Assembly (NCBI RefSeq): GCF_001884735.1
Contig: NZ_MJAP01000034.1
Coordinates: 496,001 to 560,000 of the forward strand
Direction of reading: 5' to 3'
From: Natronohydrobacter thiooxidans
GTDB lineage: Bacteria > Pseudomonadota > Alphaproteobacteria > Rhodobacterales > Rhodobacteraceae
Length of the DNA: 64,000 nt
Shown here: positions 54,799 through 64,000 of the stretch, piece after piece
How the letters are laid out: every line of letters starts with the position of its first letter
Numbering within the stretch: position 1 is the stretch's first letter
Position numbers and translations under genes: made by a program
The notes under the pieces: model-generated
Databases searched by the model: none
What the model saw: only the letters and a program-made list of their open reading frames with translations
Told to the model about the DNA's origin: nothing

Positions 54799-56745
54799 AT
54801 GGCCCAGATTTCCCTGACATTCCCCGATGGCAATAAGCGCGACTATGAGGCGGGTGTGACGCCTGCACAAATCGCCGAGAGCATCGCGCCCTCGCTGGCG
54901 AAGAAAGCGATTTCCGCCAGTGTGGATGGCGCGCATTTTGACCTGCAATGGCCGATCCTGGAAGATGCCGCCATCGCGATCCATACGATGCAGGATGATG
55001 CGCAGGCGCTGGAGCTGATCCGGCATGATCTGGCGCATATCATGGCGCGCGCGGTGCAGGAAATCTGGCCGGATGTGAAAGTCACCATCGGCCCGGTGCG
55101 CGACAAGGGCTGGTTCTATGATTTCGACCGCGCGGAGCCGTTCGTGCCCGAGGATCTGGCGCTGATCGAGGCGAAGATGCGCCAGATCATCGAGGCGCGC
55201 GAGCCGGTGACAACCGAGGTCTGGGACCGGGCGCGGGCGATTGCGCATTACGAGGCTGCAGGCGAGCCGTTCAAGATCGAGTTGATCAACCGCATCCCCG
55301 AGGGAGAGGATCTGCGGATGTACTGGCACGGGCATTGGCAGGATCTGTGCCGGGGTCCACATCTGCAGAACACGGGTCAGGTGCCGGTCGATGCTTTCAA
55401 GCTGATGTCGATTGCAGGCGCCTATTGGCTGGGCGACAGCACGCGGCCGCAATTGCAGCGGATCTATGGTGTCGCCTTCAAGAATCGCAACGATCTGAAA
55501 GCGCATCTGACGATGCTGGAGGAAGCGGCAAAGCGCGACCATCGCAAGCTGGGGCGCGAGATGGATCTCTTCCATATGCAGGAAGAAGCGCCGGGGCAGA
55601 TTTTCTGGCACCCGAATGGCTGGAATATCTACACGGTGCTGCAGGATTACATGCGTCGCAAGCAGCGCGCCGATGGCTATGTCGAGGTGAACACGCCGCA
55701 GGTGGTCAGCCGCAAGCTTTGGGAAGCGTCCGGGCATTGGGACAATTATCAGGAGAATATGTTCATCGTCGAGGTCGAGGAAGATCATGCCAAAACGAAG
55801 ACGATCAATGCCCTGAAGCCGATGAACTGCCCCTGCCATGTGCAGGTGTTCAACCACGGCCTGAAATCCTATCGCGATCTGCCGCTGCGCATGGCCGAGT
55901 TTGGCTCGTGCAACCGCTATGAACCGTCAGGCGCGCTGCACGGGATCATGCGGGTGCGTGGCTTTACGCAGGATGATGCGCATATTTTCTGCACCGAGGA
56001 TCAGATCGAGGCGGAATCGAAGAAATTCATCGATTTCCTGTCGGGGATCTATGCGGATCTGGGGTTTGACAATTGGCGTATCAAGCTTTCGACCCGCCCC
56101 GAGAAACGTATCGGCAGTGATGAAAGCTGGGACCGGGTAGAGGCCGCGCTTGGCAATGCCTGCAAGGCTGCGGGCCATGAGTATGAACTCTTCCCCGGTG
56201 AAGGCGCGTTCTATGGCCCGAAGCTGGAATTCGTGCTGACCGATGCCATCGGGCGCGACTGGCAATGCGGCACCTTGCAGGTGGACCCGAATCTGCCGGA
56301 GCGGCTGGAGGCCACCTATATCGGGCAGGATGGCGCGAAACACCGCCCCGTGATGCTGCATCGCGCGGTGCTGGGCAGTTTCGAGCGTTTTATCGGGATC
56401 CTGATCGAGGAACATGCGGGCAAGCTGCCTTTCTGGCTGGCCCCGCGTCAGGTGGTTGTGGCCTCTATCGTGTCGGATGCCGATGACTATTGCCGCGAGG
56501 TGCTGGCGGGTCTGCAGGCGGCGGGGATCCGCGCCGAGCTGGATCTGCGCAACGAGAAGATCAATTACAAGGTGCGCGAGCATTCGCTGGGCAAGGTGCC
56601 GGTCATTCTGGCCATCGGCGCGCGGGAAGTGGAAGAGCGCACGGTTTCGGTGCGGCGGCTGGGGGAACAGCGGACGCAGACCCAGGCGCTGGATGCGCTG
56701 ATCGAGGCGCTGGCCGTGGAAGCGACACCGCCGGATCTGCGCTGA
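54799..56745 (+). CDS. thrS: Threonyl-tRNA synthetase
   Basis: A 648-residue class II synthetase charging tRNA-Thr. The TGS domain is at the N-terminus, followed by the editing domain, in which [12 protein letters not shown] and [15 protein letters not shown] contain the zinc-site histidines and cysteine. The catalytic core has [13 protein letters not shown] (zinc Cys), [15 protein letters not shown] and [18 protein letters not shown]. The anticodon-binding domain follows. ATG 54799 gives the usual [11 protein letters not shown]. Divergent from the MFS gene. Confidence 0.98.
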   Translation: MAQISLTFPDGNKRDYEAGVTPAQIAESIAPSLAKKAISASVDGAHFDLQWPILEDAAIAIHTMQDDAQALELIRHDLAHIMARAVQEIWPDVKVTIGPVRDKGWFYDFDRAEPFVPEDLALIEAKMRQIIEAREPVTTEVWDRARAIAHYEAAGEPFKIELINRIPEGEDLRMYWHGHWQDLCRGPHLQNTGQVPVDAFKLMSIAGAYWLGDSTRPQLQRIYGVAFKNRNDLKAHLTMLEEAAKRDHRKLGREMDLFHMQEEAPGQIFWHPNGWNIYTVLQDYMRRKQRADGYVEVNTPQVVSRKLWEASGHWDNYQENMFIVEVEEDHAKTKTINALKPMNCPCHVQVFNHGLKSYRDLPLRMAEFGSCNRYEPSGALHGIMRVRGFTQDDAHIFCTEDQIEAESKKFIDFLSGIYADLGFDNWRIKLSTRPEKRIGSDESWDRVEAALGNACKAAGHEYELFPGEGAFYGPKLEFVLTDAIGRDWQCGTLQVDPNLPERLEATYIGQDGAKHRPVMLHRAVLGSFERFIGILIEEHAGKLPFWLAPRQVVVASIVSDADDYCREVLAGLQAAGIRAELDLRNEKINYKVREHSLGKVPVILAIGAREVEERTVSVRRLGEQRTQTQALDALIEALAVEATPPDLR

Positions 56746-56755
56746 CATCCGGCCC

Positions 56756-56776
56756 GGCCCGCCCTGACTGCGGGCC
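56756..56776 (+). terminator. Weak hairpin after thrS
   Basis: A seven-pair stem GGCCCGC/GCGGGCC with a seven-base loop starts 10 bases after the thrS stop. No T-run follows, so termination would be weak and scpA may receive read-through. Confidence 0.35.
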
Positions 56777-56863
56777 TGAAGGGGGGAGCGCGCGCCTGCG
56801 GCCCCTGCTGGACAGGTCCGGCCCTTGCGCGCTATCCTGCGCCCGGCAGAAAAGGCACGGCAT

Positions 56864-57646
56864 ATGACAGATGACTGGGACCAGCCCGATCCAGTGGCGA
56901 CCCGGCGCGAGGCCGAGGCGCTGATTGTCGATGTCGAGGGCTATGAGGGCCCGCTCGATCTGCTGCTGACACTCTCGCGCAGCCAGAAGGTCGATCTGCG
57001 GCGGATCTCGGTCTTGGATCTGGCCGAGCAATATCTGGGCTTCATCGAGCGCGCCCGCGCGCTTCGGATCGAACTGGCGGCGGATTATCTGGTCATGGCG
57101 GCCTGGCTGGCCTTTCTGAAATCGCGCCTGCTGCTACCGCCTGATCCGAGCGAGGAGGGGCCGACGGGCGCCGAACTTGCCGCGCATCTGGCCTGGCAGC
57201 TTGAACGGCTGCAGGCCATGCGCGAGGCCGCTGCGCGGCTGATGGGGCGCGACCAGAAGGGGCGCGATTTCTTCGCGCGGGGGGCGCCCGAGGCTGTGGC
57301 CGTCACCCGCAAGACGCTGTTTGATGCCAGCCTGATTGATCTGATGCGCGCCTATGCAAGGCTGCGCACCCGCGACGAGTTCCGCCCCTATGCGTTTGAC
57401 CGCTCTGACATCTACCCCTATGAGGCCGCGCTTGCGCGTCTCTCGGCGCTGCTGCCCGGCATGAGCGACTGGACCAGCCTGCAGACATGGCTGCCCGAAG
57501 GCTGGCGCGGCGCCCCGCAGCGGCAGCGCTCGGCCATTGCCTCGACCTTTGCGGCGACGCTGGAACTGGCGAAACAGGGGCAGATCGAGCTGCGCCAGTC
57601 GGGCACTTTTGGCCCCTTGCATCTGCGCCCGAAATCCGGTTCCTGA
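56864..57646 (+). CDS. scpA: Segregation and condensation protein A (kleisin)
   Basis: A 260-residue kleisin that bridges the Smc heads in the Smc-ScpAB condensin. The N-terminus YEGPLDLLLTLSRSQKVDLR, then AADYLVMAAWLAFLKSRLLLP, and the C-terminal winged helix (STFAATLELAKQGQIELRQ) are the family signatures. ATG 56864 follows AAAAGG. Six bases separate its stop from scpB. The usual upstream nagZ is absent. Confidence 0.95.
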   Translation: MTDDWDQPDPVATRREAEALIVDVEGYEGPLDLLLTLSRSQKVDLRRISVLDLAEQYLGFIERARALRIELAADYLVMAAWLAFLKSRLLLPPDPSEEGPTGAELAAHLAWQLERLQAMREAAARLMGRDQKGRDFFARGAPEAVAVTRKTLFDASLIDLMRAYARLRTRDEFRPYAFDRSDIYPYEAALARLSALLPGMSDWTSLQTWLPEGWRGAPQRQRSAIASTFAATLELAKQGQIELRQSGTFGPLHLRPKSGS

Positions 57647-57651
57647 GCGCC

Positions 57652-58305
57652 ATGCCCGACGATCAGAGCCCCGCCGCGCCCAGCCTGTTCCCCGCGCCGC
57701 CCATGGCCGAACAGGAACGCATGATCGAGGCGCTGCTGTTTGCCTGCGCCGAACCGCTGACGCTGGCGCAGATCTCTGCGCGTCTGCCCGAAGGCTGTGA
57801 CGCGGCTGAGGCGCTTGGCCATCTGCGCTCGCGCTATGCCGGGCGCGGGGTGGTGCTGATGCGTGTGGGGGATGGCTATGCGCTGCGCACCGCCCCCGAT
57901 CTGGGCTGGCTGATGCAGGCGGAGCGGGTCGAGACCCGTAAACTGTCGCGCGCGGCCATCGAGACGCTGGCGATCATCGCCTATCATCAGCCGGTCACGC
58001 GCGCCGAGATCGAGGAAATCCGCGGTGTGGCGGTGTCGCGGGGCACGATTGACCAGCTTCTGGAAATGGACTGGATCCGGCTGGGGCGGCGGCGGATGAC
58101 TCCGGGACGGCCGGTTACTTTTGTCGTGACCGAGGGGTTCCTCGATCATTTCGGGCTGGAATCGGCGCGCGATCTGCCGGGGTTGAAGGAATTGCGCGAA
58201 GCGGGGCTGCTGGACAGCCGGCCCATGCCCGGCAAGGCGCCGGAGGATCCCTCGGAGGACGAGGATGAGGGCCAGATCGGGCAATCCGAGCTGTTCGAGG
58301 ATTGA
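57652..58305 (+). CDS. scpB: Segregation and condensation protein B
   Basis: A 217-residue ScpB with two winged helices. LIEALLFACAEPLTLAQISA-like MIEALLFACAEPLTLAQIS begins the first, and AAIETLAIIAYHQPVTRAEI with IRGVAVSRGTIDQLLEMDWI forms the second. It dimerises and binds ScpA. The C-terminus is acidic (EDPSEDEDEG). ATG 57652 is 6 bases after scpA; one operon. Confidence 0.95.
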   Translation: MPDDQSPAAPSLFPAPPMAEQERMIEALLFACAEPLTLAQISARLPEGCDAAEALGHLRSRYAGRGVVLMRVGDGYALRTAPDLGWLMQAERVETRKLSRAAIETLAIIAYHQPVTRAEIEEIRGVAVSRGTIDQLLEMDWIRLGRRRMTPGRPVTFVVTEGFLDHFGLESARDLPGLKELREAGLLDSRPMPGKAPEDPSEDEDEGQIGQSELFED

Positions 58306-58372
58306 GCCGCCCCTTGCCGCGCCTGCAGCATGGGTCTAGCTTGGGCCGGTGACCCAAGCCCACAGGAAAACC

Positions 58373-59533
58373 ATGCCCGTTCGCAACCGCTTTGCCGAGA
58401 TGATGCCAGACCTGACCGAATGGCGGCGCGATTTTCACGCCCATCCCGAACTTGGCTTTGACTGTCACCGCACGGCGGGCATTGTCGCCGAGAAACTGCG
58501 CGGCTTTGGCTGTGACGCGGTGCATGAGGGGATTGCTGTCACCGGGGTCGTGGCGCTGATTCATGGGCGGGCGCGCGATTCGGGTCGGGTGATCGGGCTG
58601 CGCGCGGATATGGATGCGCTGCCGATCCATGAGGCGACGGGCAAGCCCTATGCCTCGACCCGTCACGGCAAGATGCATGCCTGTGGCCATGACGGGCACA
58701 CGACGATGCTGCTGGGCGCTGCGCAATATCTGGCCGAGACGCGCAATTTCAACGGCACGGTCGCGCTGATCTTCCAGCCCGCCGAGGAAGCCGGGGCCGG
58801 GGCCAAGGTGATGTGCGACACCGGGCTGATGGCGCGGTTCGGCATTGCCGAGGTCTATGCCATGCATAACCGCCCCGGTCATCCGCTGGGCGAGTTCAAC
58901 ATCCGCGCGGGCGCGTTTTATGCCGCTTGTGACGAGTTCCGCATCACCATCGAGGGCAAGGGCGGGCATGCCGCGAAGCCGCATATGACCTGCGATCCGA
59001 CCCTTGTGGCCAGCCATGTGATTCTGGCGCTGCAATCGGTGGCGAGCCGCAATGCCGATCCGACGCAGAATATCGTGCTGTCGGTCTGTGGCATGCGCAC
59101 GGATAGCGAGGCGTTCAATGTCATCGCGCAGCGCGCCGCTTTGCGCGGCACGATCCGCACCCATGACGCGGGGCTGCGGGCGCTGGCGGCGGAACGGTTG
59201 CGCGCGATCACGACCGGCACGGCCCGCGCTTTCGGGGCCGAGGCCGAGATCGAGTTTCTGGAGGGCTATCCGGTCATGGTCAACCACGCGCATCAGACCG
59301 GTATCGCCCGGCAGATCGCGCTGGACGTGTCGGGCCAGTGCCTTGAGGCGGGTTACAACATGGGCGGCGAGGATTTCGCCTATATGCTGGAAGAGCGGCC
59401 CGGCGCCTATATCGTGCTTGGTGCGGGCGAGGGGCCGGGGCTGCACCACCCGGAATATGATTTCAACGATGACATCATGCCCTATGGCTGTTCCTGGTTC
59501 GTGGGAATCGCCGAAAACCGCCTGCCGCTGTGA
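58373..59533 (+). CDS. M20 family amidohydrolase (hippurate hydrolase/aminoacylase type)
   Basis: A 386-residue metallo-amidohydrolase. Metal ligands are in HACGHDGHTTML, PAEEAGAGA and the histidine in GHAAKPHM-type HAAKPHMTCDP; WRRDFHAHPELGF and LRADMDALPI are typical of the hippuricase/M20D group, which deacylates N-acyl amino acids. ATG 58373 follows AGGAAAACC; a GTG at 58349 is less likely. It precedes a TAXI-TRAP transporter, so it may process an imported N-acyl or amide substrate (inference). Confidence 0.92.
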   Translation: MPVRNRFAEMMPDLTEWRRDFHAHPELGFDCHRTAGIVAEKLRGFGCDAVHEGIAVTGVVALIHGRARDSGRVIGLRADMDALPIHEATGKPYASTRHGKMHACGHDGHTTMLLGAAQYLAETRNFNGTVALIFQPAEEAGAGAKVMCDTGLMARFGIAEVYAMHNRPGHPLGEFNIRAGAFYAACDEFRITIEGKGGHAAKPHMTCDPTLVASHVILALQSVASRNADPTQNIVLSVCGMRTDSEAFNVIAQRAALRGTIRTHDAGLRALAAERLRAITTGTARAFGAEAEIEFLEGYPVMVNHAHQTGIARQIALDVSGQCLEAGYNMGGEDFAYMLEERPGAYIVLGAGEGPGLHHPEYDFNDDIMPYGCSWFVGIAENRLPL

Positions 59534-59826
59534 CGGCGCGAGCGCCGCTGGCGGCACCTGCCAAAGCGTCGCGCCTGTCCGAGTTCTGGCCCGGCGGGGG
59601 TACGGGGCGGGCATATGCCGCTCCGCGCAGTCGATCATACAAAAGAATTAAGGAAAATCATATATTTACATATGGCAGAGATCTCAAACCGCTTTGAGGC
59701 TTGACTCCGGGCTTTCGTCGCAGTCCATTTGAGCCATGGGGTTTCCGCGCCTGCGCGATAGAGGCAAGGCCCGGAAAAACCGCGAAAAGCTGTCACGTAT
59801 GAACAGTGCAATACATGGAGGATCTC
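59534..59826. other. Intergenic region before TAXI transporter
   Basis: About 290 bases with an AT-rich centre (59640-59675, including CATATATTTACATATG) and no gene. It probably contains the promoter of the TAXI transporter genes; I see TTGACT near 59701 but no clear -10 partner. Confidence 0.5.
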
Positions 59827-60792
59827 ATGAGAAAATCATTTGCAACCGGGATTATGGGCGCAGCCCTGATGCTGGGGACGACCGCGCTGGCGCAGGAGAC
59901 GTTCATCTCGATCGGCACCGGCGGCGTCACGGGTGTCTATTACCCGGCAGGCGGCGCGATCTGTCGTCTGGTCAATCGCGACCGGGCCGAGCACGGTATC
60001 CGCTGCGGCGTGGAATCCACGGGCGGGTCGATCTTCAACATCAACGCGATCCGCTCGGGCGAGCTGGAATTCGGCGTGGCGCAGTCGGACTGGCAGTATC
60101 ACGCCTATAACGGCACCTCGCAATTCGAGGAAACCGGGGCTTTCGAGGGGCTGCGCGCTGTCTTCTCGCTGCATGCCGAACCCTTCACCGTGGTGGCCCG
60201 CGCCGATAGCGGGATCACCAGTTTCGATGATCTGGCGGGCAAGCGCGTCAATATCGGCAATCCCGGTTCCGGGCAGCGCGGCACGATGGATGTCGTGATG
60301 GAAGCGATGGGCTGGACGGTCGACACATTCGCGCAAGCCACCGAATTGCCGCCCGCGGAGCAGTCGCTGGCGCTGTGCGACAACAATGTGGACGCAATCG
60401 TCTATACGGTAGGCCACCCCTCGGGGGCGATTCAGGAAGCCACGACCGCCTGTGACACGGTGCTGGTGAATGTCGATAATGACGCGATCCGCGCTCTGGT
60501 CGAGGAGCGGCCCTATTACCGGATGGCGACCATTCCGGGCGGCATGTATCGCGGCACGGCCGAGGATGTCACGACATTCGGTGTCGGCGCGACCTTTGTC
60601 AGCTCGGACGCAGTGAGCGAGGACGTGGGTTACGAGGTGACCAAGGCGATCTTCGAGAATCTGGACCAGTTCCGCGCGCTGCATCCGGCGCTGGGAACGC
60701 TTGATGCGGCAGAGATGGTCAGCGACGGCCTCTCGGCCCCGCTGCATCCGGGCGCAGAGCGGTATTTCCGCGAAGCCGGTCTGATGGACTGA
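59827..60792 (+). CDS. TAXI-family TRAP transporter solute-binding protein
   Basis: A 321-residue periplasmic binding protein of the TAXI group. A 24-residue signal peptide ends at TTALA before QETF. Family motifs are SIGTGGVTGVYYPAGGAIC, STGGSIFNINAIRSGELEFGVAQSD and VNIGNPGSGQRGTM, with the conserved GTGG and N-P-G-S. TAXI proteins usually carry small organic acids or glutamate-like compounds; the ligand is unknown. GGAGG lies seven bases before ATG 59827. The fused permease follows 102 bases later. Confidence 0.95.
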   Translation: MRKSFATGIMGAALMLGTTALAQETFISIGTGGVTGVYYPAGGAICRLVNRDRAEHGIRCGVESTGGSIFNINAIRSGELEFGVAQSDWQYHAYNGTSQFEETGAFEGLRAVFSLHAEPFTVVARADSGITSFDDLAGKRVNIGNPGSGQRGTMDVVMEAMGWTVDTFAQATELPPAEQSLALCDNNVDAIVYTVGHPSGAIQEATTACDTVLVNVDNDAIRALVEERPYYRMATIPGGMYRGTAEDVTTFGVGATFVSSDAVSEDVGYEVTKAIFENLDQFRALHPALGTLDAAEMVSDGLSAPLHPGAERYFREAGLMD

Positions 60793-60894
60793 GACTGATC
60801 CGCGCGGCGCAGCGATGCGCCGCGCCTTTCCGCGCCGCTGGCCGGTGCGCATCTGCATTCCTGACACATATTGATCGAGACGGGGGATCGCCGC

Positions 60895-63540
60895 ATGTCT
60901 TCTGCGCAAAACCAGCCGGAGGGGCGCCAGTTCACGGATGAAGAACTGCAGGATCTGGTGGCAAGCGCTGATTCGGGTGGGCGCGACCCCAGCAACCGCG
61001 CGGTTGCCCTGTTGATCGCGGTGGTGGCCTTTGCCTGGTCGGCCTTCCAGATCTGGATTGCCGATCTGCAATTCCAATGGGCGCAGCATATTCCTTTTGT
61101 CCGGGTCATCGGTTCCGACATGACGCGGCCCATGCACCTGACTTTCGCGCTGTTTCTGGCCTTTCTGGCCTATCCCGCCTTCAAGACCTCGCCGCGCCGC
61201 TACATCCCCTGGTATGACTGGATCCTCGCGGTGCTGGCGGCGGGCTGTGCCTTCTACATCTTCTGGTTCGCGCGCGAACTCTCGTCTACTGCGCGCTCGG
61301 GCCTGCCCACCCAGCAGCAGATCATTGTCGGCACCATCGGGCTGGTGCTGCTTCTGGAAGCCTCGCGCCGCGCGCTTGGTCCGGCCCTGACCATCGTTGG
61401 CGGGATTTTCCTAGCCTATAGCTATTTCGGGCAGGGCTGGCTGATTCCAGATCTGATCGCCCATCAGGGCCGCAATTTTGAAGCGATCATCAACACGCAA
61501 TGGCTCTCGACCGAGGGGGTGTTCGGCATCCCGCTGGGCGTCTCGACCGCTTTCGTGTTCCTGTTCGTCCTCTTCGGCGCGCTGCTCGACAAGGCGGGCG
61601 CGGGCAATTACTTCATCAAGATGGCCTTTGCCGGGCTTGGGCATCTGCGCGGCGGTCCAGCCAAGGCGGCGGTCGTGGGCTCTGGCGCGACGGGGCTGAT
61701 CTCGGGCTCTTCCATCGCCAATGTGGTGACGACCGGCACCTTCACCATCCCGTTGATGAAGCGTGTGGGCTTCACCAGCGAGAAAGCGGGTGCGGTCGAG
61801 GTCTCTTCGTCCGTCAATGGTCAGATCATGCCGCCGGTGATGGGCGCTGCGGCCTTTCTGATGGTTGAATTTGTCGGCATCTCCTATCTTGAGGTGATCA
61901 AGCACGCTTTCATCCCGGCCGTGATCAGCTATATCGCGCTGATTTATATCGTGCATCTGGAGGCGCTGAAGAACGGCATCCCGGCGCTGGGGCAGGGTGC
62001 GAGCCTCTTGCAGATGCTGCTCAAGACCGCGATCGGCTTTGTTGTCGCGGGTGCCGCGTTCTACGGGGTGATTGCGGCAATCGGTTTTCTGCGCGATGTC
62101 GCGCCTGCGATTTCCGGGCCGGTGATCCTGATCGCGTTGCTGGGTATCTATCTTGCCTGTCTCTGGGTCGCCTCTGGCCGTCCGGAACTGGAACTCGATG
62201 ACCCGAATAACAAGAAGATCGTGCTTCCGGTCATGCGCGAGGTCGTGCCCACGGGGCTGCATTTCATCCTGCCCATTGTGGTTCTGGTCTGGTTCCTGAT
62301 GGTCGAGCGCCAGTCGCCCGCGAAATCGGCCTATTTCGCTGTGCTGGTGATGCTGTTCATCATCCTGACCCAACGCCCGATCAAGGCGCTGATGCGCGGC
62401 GAGGGCAATATCATCGGCGAATTGCGCCGCGGCGTCGGGGATCTGGTTGACGGGATGATCACCGGCGCGCGCAACATGATCGGGATTGCAGTGGCCACTG
62501 GTGCGGCAGGTGTGATCGTGGCCACTGTGACGCGCACGCCCATCGGCACCGAACTGGCGGGGCTGGTCGAGCTGCTGGCCTTCGGCAATCTTTTCCTGAT
62601 GCTGCTGCTGGTGGGGCTCTTCTCGCTGGTGCTTGGTCTTGGCCTGCCCACAACGGCGAATTACATCGTGGTCTCGTCGCTGATGGCATCGGTGGTGGTC
62701 AGCCTTGGTGCGCAGGAAGGGCTGCTGGTGCCGCTGATTGCCGCGCATCTATTCGTGTTCTATTTCGGGCTTATGGCCGATGTGACGCCGCCTGTGGGGC
62801 TTGCGAGTTTCGCGGCCTCGGCGGTCTCGGGGGGCGATCCGATCAAGACCGGCTTTCAGGCCTTCTTCTACAGCCTGCGCACCCTCGCGCTGCCCTTCCT
62901 GTTCATCTACAATCCGACACTGATCCTCTATGGCGTCGATCTTGGCACCACTGCCGGGGTGTTGCAGGCGGTGCTGATCTTCTTCATCGCCACATTCGCG
63001 ATGCTGCTTTTCGCGGCGGCGACGCAGGGCTATTTCCTCGCGCGCTCGAAACTCCACGAATCCGTGGCGCTGCTGCTGGTGGCTTTCACGCTCTTTGTGC
63101 CGAATTTCTGGCTTGACCGTATCCAGCCTGAATTCGAGCGCATGGCAGGCACCAGTTTCGAGGAGGTGTTGAGTGCGGCCGCGCCGGGCGACCAGTTGCG
63201 TCTGGAGATTCGGGGCCCCGATTTCGCCACGGGCCAGATGCGCAGCACCACGCTGGTGCTGGATGTGGATGACACGCCGGGGGCGCAGCGGCTGGCCGAT
63301 ACTGGGCTGTTCCTGATGCCAGAGGATGACCGGATGGTGCTGGATGAGCCGATGTTCGGCTCGCCCTTCCAGCGGGCGCTTGGCGGGTATGATTTCTATG
63401 GCCGCCAGCAGGTCGAATTGCAGTATGTCCTGCGCCCCGCTGACCGGATGCCGGAACAGTTGTTCTACATTCCGGCATTGCTACTGCTCTTCGGGGTGAT
63501 CTTGCTGCAACGTCGCCGTCAGACGCAACCGGCCTTCTGA
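60895..63540 (+). CDS. TAXI-type TRAP transporter permease, fused subunits with DUF3394
   Basis: An 881-residue membrane protein that fuses the small (four-helix) and large (twelve-helix) TRAP subunits. The large-subunit core includes GSGATGLISGSSIANVVTTG, KAGAVEVSSSVNGQIMPPVMG and GLGLPTTANYIVVSSLMA. The C-terminus is a soluble DUF3394-type domain (FERMAGTSFEEVLSAAAPGD) plus a last helix. Together with the upstream binding protein it forms a complete sodium-coupled importer. ATG 60895 is preferred over TTG 60871. Confidence 0.95.
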   Translation: MSSAQNQPEGRQFTDEELQDLVASADSGGRDPSNRAVALLIAVVAFAWSAFQIWIADLQFQWAQHIPFVRVIGSDMTRPMHLTFALFLAFLAYPAFKTSPRRYIPWYDWILAVLAAGCAFYIFWFARELSSTARSGLPTQQQIIVGTIGLVLLLEASRRALGPALTIVGGIFLAYSYFGQGWLIPDLIAHQGRNFEAIINTQWLSTEGVFGIPLGVSTAFVFLFVLFGALLDKAGAGNYFIKMAFAGLGHLRGGPAKAAVVGSGATGLISGSSIANVVTTGTFTIPLMKRVGFTSEKAGAVEVSSSVNGQIMPPVMGAAAFLMVEFVGISYLEVIKHAFIPAVISYIALIYIVHLEALKNGIPALGQGASLLQMLLKTAIGFVVAGAAFYGVIAAIGFLRDVAPAISGPVILIALLGIYLACLWVASGRPELELDDPNNKKIVLPVMREVVPTGLHFILPIVVLVWFLMVERQSPAKSAYFAVLVMLFIILTQRPIKALMRGEGNIIGELRRGVGDLVDGMITGARNMIGIAVATGAAGVIVATVTRTPIGTELAGLVELLAFGNLFLMLLLVGLFSLVLGLGLPTTANYIVVSSLMASVVVSLGAQEGLLVPLIAAHLFVFYFGLMADVTPPVGLASFAASAVSGGDPIKTGFQAFFYSLRTLALPFLFIYNPTLILYGVDLGTTAGVLQAVLIFFIATFAMLLFAAATQGYFLARSKLHESVALLLVAFTLFVPNFWLDRIQPEFERMAGTSFEEVLSAAAPGDQLRLEIRGPDFATGQMRSTTLVLDVDDTPGAQRLADTGLFLMPEDDRMVLDEPMFGSPFQRALGGYDFYGRQQVELQYVLRPADRMPEQLFYIPALLLLFGVILLQRRRQTQPAF

Positions 63541-63563
63541 GGCGGGCTTGCAGGGCTGCGGGG

Positions 63564-63586
63564 GGGGGCGGGCGGCTTCCGCCCCC
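63564..63586. terminator. GC-rich hairpin between convergent genes
   Basis: An eight-pair stem GGGGGCGG/CCGCCCCC with a seven-base loop, between the permease and the convergent flavin reductase. A TTTTC tail is at 63595. Probably a two-way terminator. Confidence 0.5.
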
Positions 63587-63616
63587 TCTGGCGGTTTTCG
63601 GAGCGTGCGCGCGGCC

Positions 63617-64000
63617 TCAGCCTGCGTCGATGGCGCCATAATGGCCGGAGAAGAAACTCAAGCCCGCGCCCCTGCGCGTGCTGACCCGCGTCACCCGCCC
63701 GACGACGATCACATGATCCCCGCCCGGATAGACCGCGTGGCGCTGGCATTCGAAGCGGGCGAGGCAGTCGGGCAGCAATGGCACGCCGCCCGCGCCCTCG
63801 CAGATCTCGGGCAGGTCGAAATCGCCGCCATTGGCGGCGAAATGCCGCGCAAGTGCCAGTTGATCCTCGGCCAGAACATGAATAGCGAAATGCTCGGCCT
63901 CGGCGAAGGCATCAAAACGGCGCGAGAATTTGCCCGGCGCCCACATCACCAGCGCCGGATCGAGCGAAAGGGCCGCGAAACTGTTCGCCGTGATCCCGAT
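63617..64000 (-). CDS. Flavin reductase family protein (N-terminus outside window)
   Basis: The C-terminal 127 residues of an FMN-binding split-barrel flavin reductase. GITANSFAALSLDPALVMW is the flavin contact (visible near the window end), followed by FAIHVLAEDQLALARHF and the closing HVIVVGRVTRVSTRRGAGLSFFSGHYG. It supplies reduced flavin to a monooxygenase or acts alone. The frame is open to base 64000, so the start is beyond the window. Convergent with the TRAP permease. Confidence 0.9.
   Translation of the reverse strand: MGITANSFAALSLDPALVMWAPGKFSRRFDAFAEAEHFAIHVLAEDQLALARHFAANGGDFDLPEICEGAGGVPLLPDCLARFECQRHAVYPGGDHVIVVGRVTRVSTRRGAGLSFFSGHYGAIDAG

Overview
The window is a GC-rich chromosomal segment from an alphaproteobacterium of the Rhodobacteraceae (Rhodobacterales). 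This rests on several family-typical traits: a suf operon carrying YIP1-type membrane proteins, an MmcB-family repair nuclease, IalB- and DUF2125-type proteins, an RpoH-type sigma factor, and a TAXI-type TRAP transporter with a fused permease. Genes are tightly packed with many ATGA overlaps and GTG/TTG starts. The genus cannot be fixed from this sequence alone. There are no rRNA genes, CRISPR arrays, insertion sequences or prophage genes.

Layout. 1-4.2 kb: end of the Fe-S assembly operon (sufC-sufD-two YIP1 proteins-sufS), then tRNA-Arg(CCG). 4.3-6.0 kb: pabB and a pabC-like gene (p-aminobenzoate/folate) on the minus strand. 6.2-8.9 kb: small membrane protein, mmcB, an AT-richer orphan gene of unknown function, and about 650 bp of non-coding DNA with a large imperfect direct repeat. 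8.9-11.6 kb: a probable pipecolate/lysine catabolic pair (DAO-type oxidase plus ALDH7). 11.8-14.6 kb: IalB-like protein and HerA-like ATPase, with two predicted small RNAs in the gap between them. 14.7-18.1 kb: obgE-proB-proA. 18.2-25.3 kb: TbpB-like lipoprotein, acyl-CoA synthetase, MFS transporter, AlkA-type glycosylase plus esterase, hybrid histidine kinase. 25.5-30.0 kb: HNH protein, then zwf-pgl-pgi (upper Entner-Doudoroff/pentose phosphate entry) behind a LacI-type operator. 30.1-33.1 kb: lipoprotein and a sulfur module (TsuA/YeeE-like transporter, periplasmic rhodanese, 57-residue partner). 33.4-38.7 kb: SseB-like, papain-like hydrolase, rplM-rpsI, PH-like, uspA, nucleosidase, DUF3592. 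38.9-49.8 kb: valS, a cysteine-containing MarR regulator divergent from rpoH, VanZ-like, DUF2125, chaC, hemerythrin, BNR-repeat protein, proS, Bax-inhibitor-1. 50-58.3 kb: quinone oxidoreductase, XRE regulator, hisN-like phosphatase, alpha/beta hydrolase, MFS, thrS, scpA-scpB. 58.4-64 kb: M20 amidohydrolase, TAXI-TRAP transporter, partial flavin reductase.

Most genes are core housekeeping functions. The least explained signals lie between or inside them: (i) two terminator-ended minus-strand RNAs at 12.6-12.9 kb, one showing an anti-Shine-Dalgarno CCTCCTC loop; (ii) a 28-30 bp palindrome family with four copies between 40.1 and 52.6 kb, one read in frame inside valS and two supplying stop codons of neighbouring genes; (iii) a hairpin plus GAGTATTT tail element present three times; (iv) an AT-richer patch inside valS; (v) the orphan gene and long repeats at 7.4-8.8 kb. 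I do not see a multi-gene anti-phage or secondary-metabolite system.
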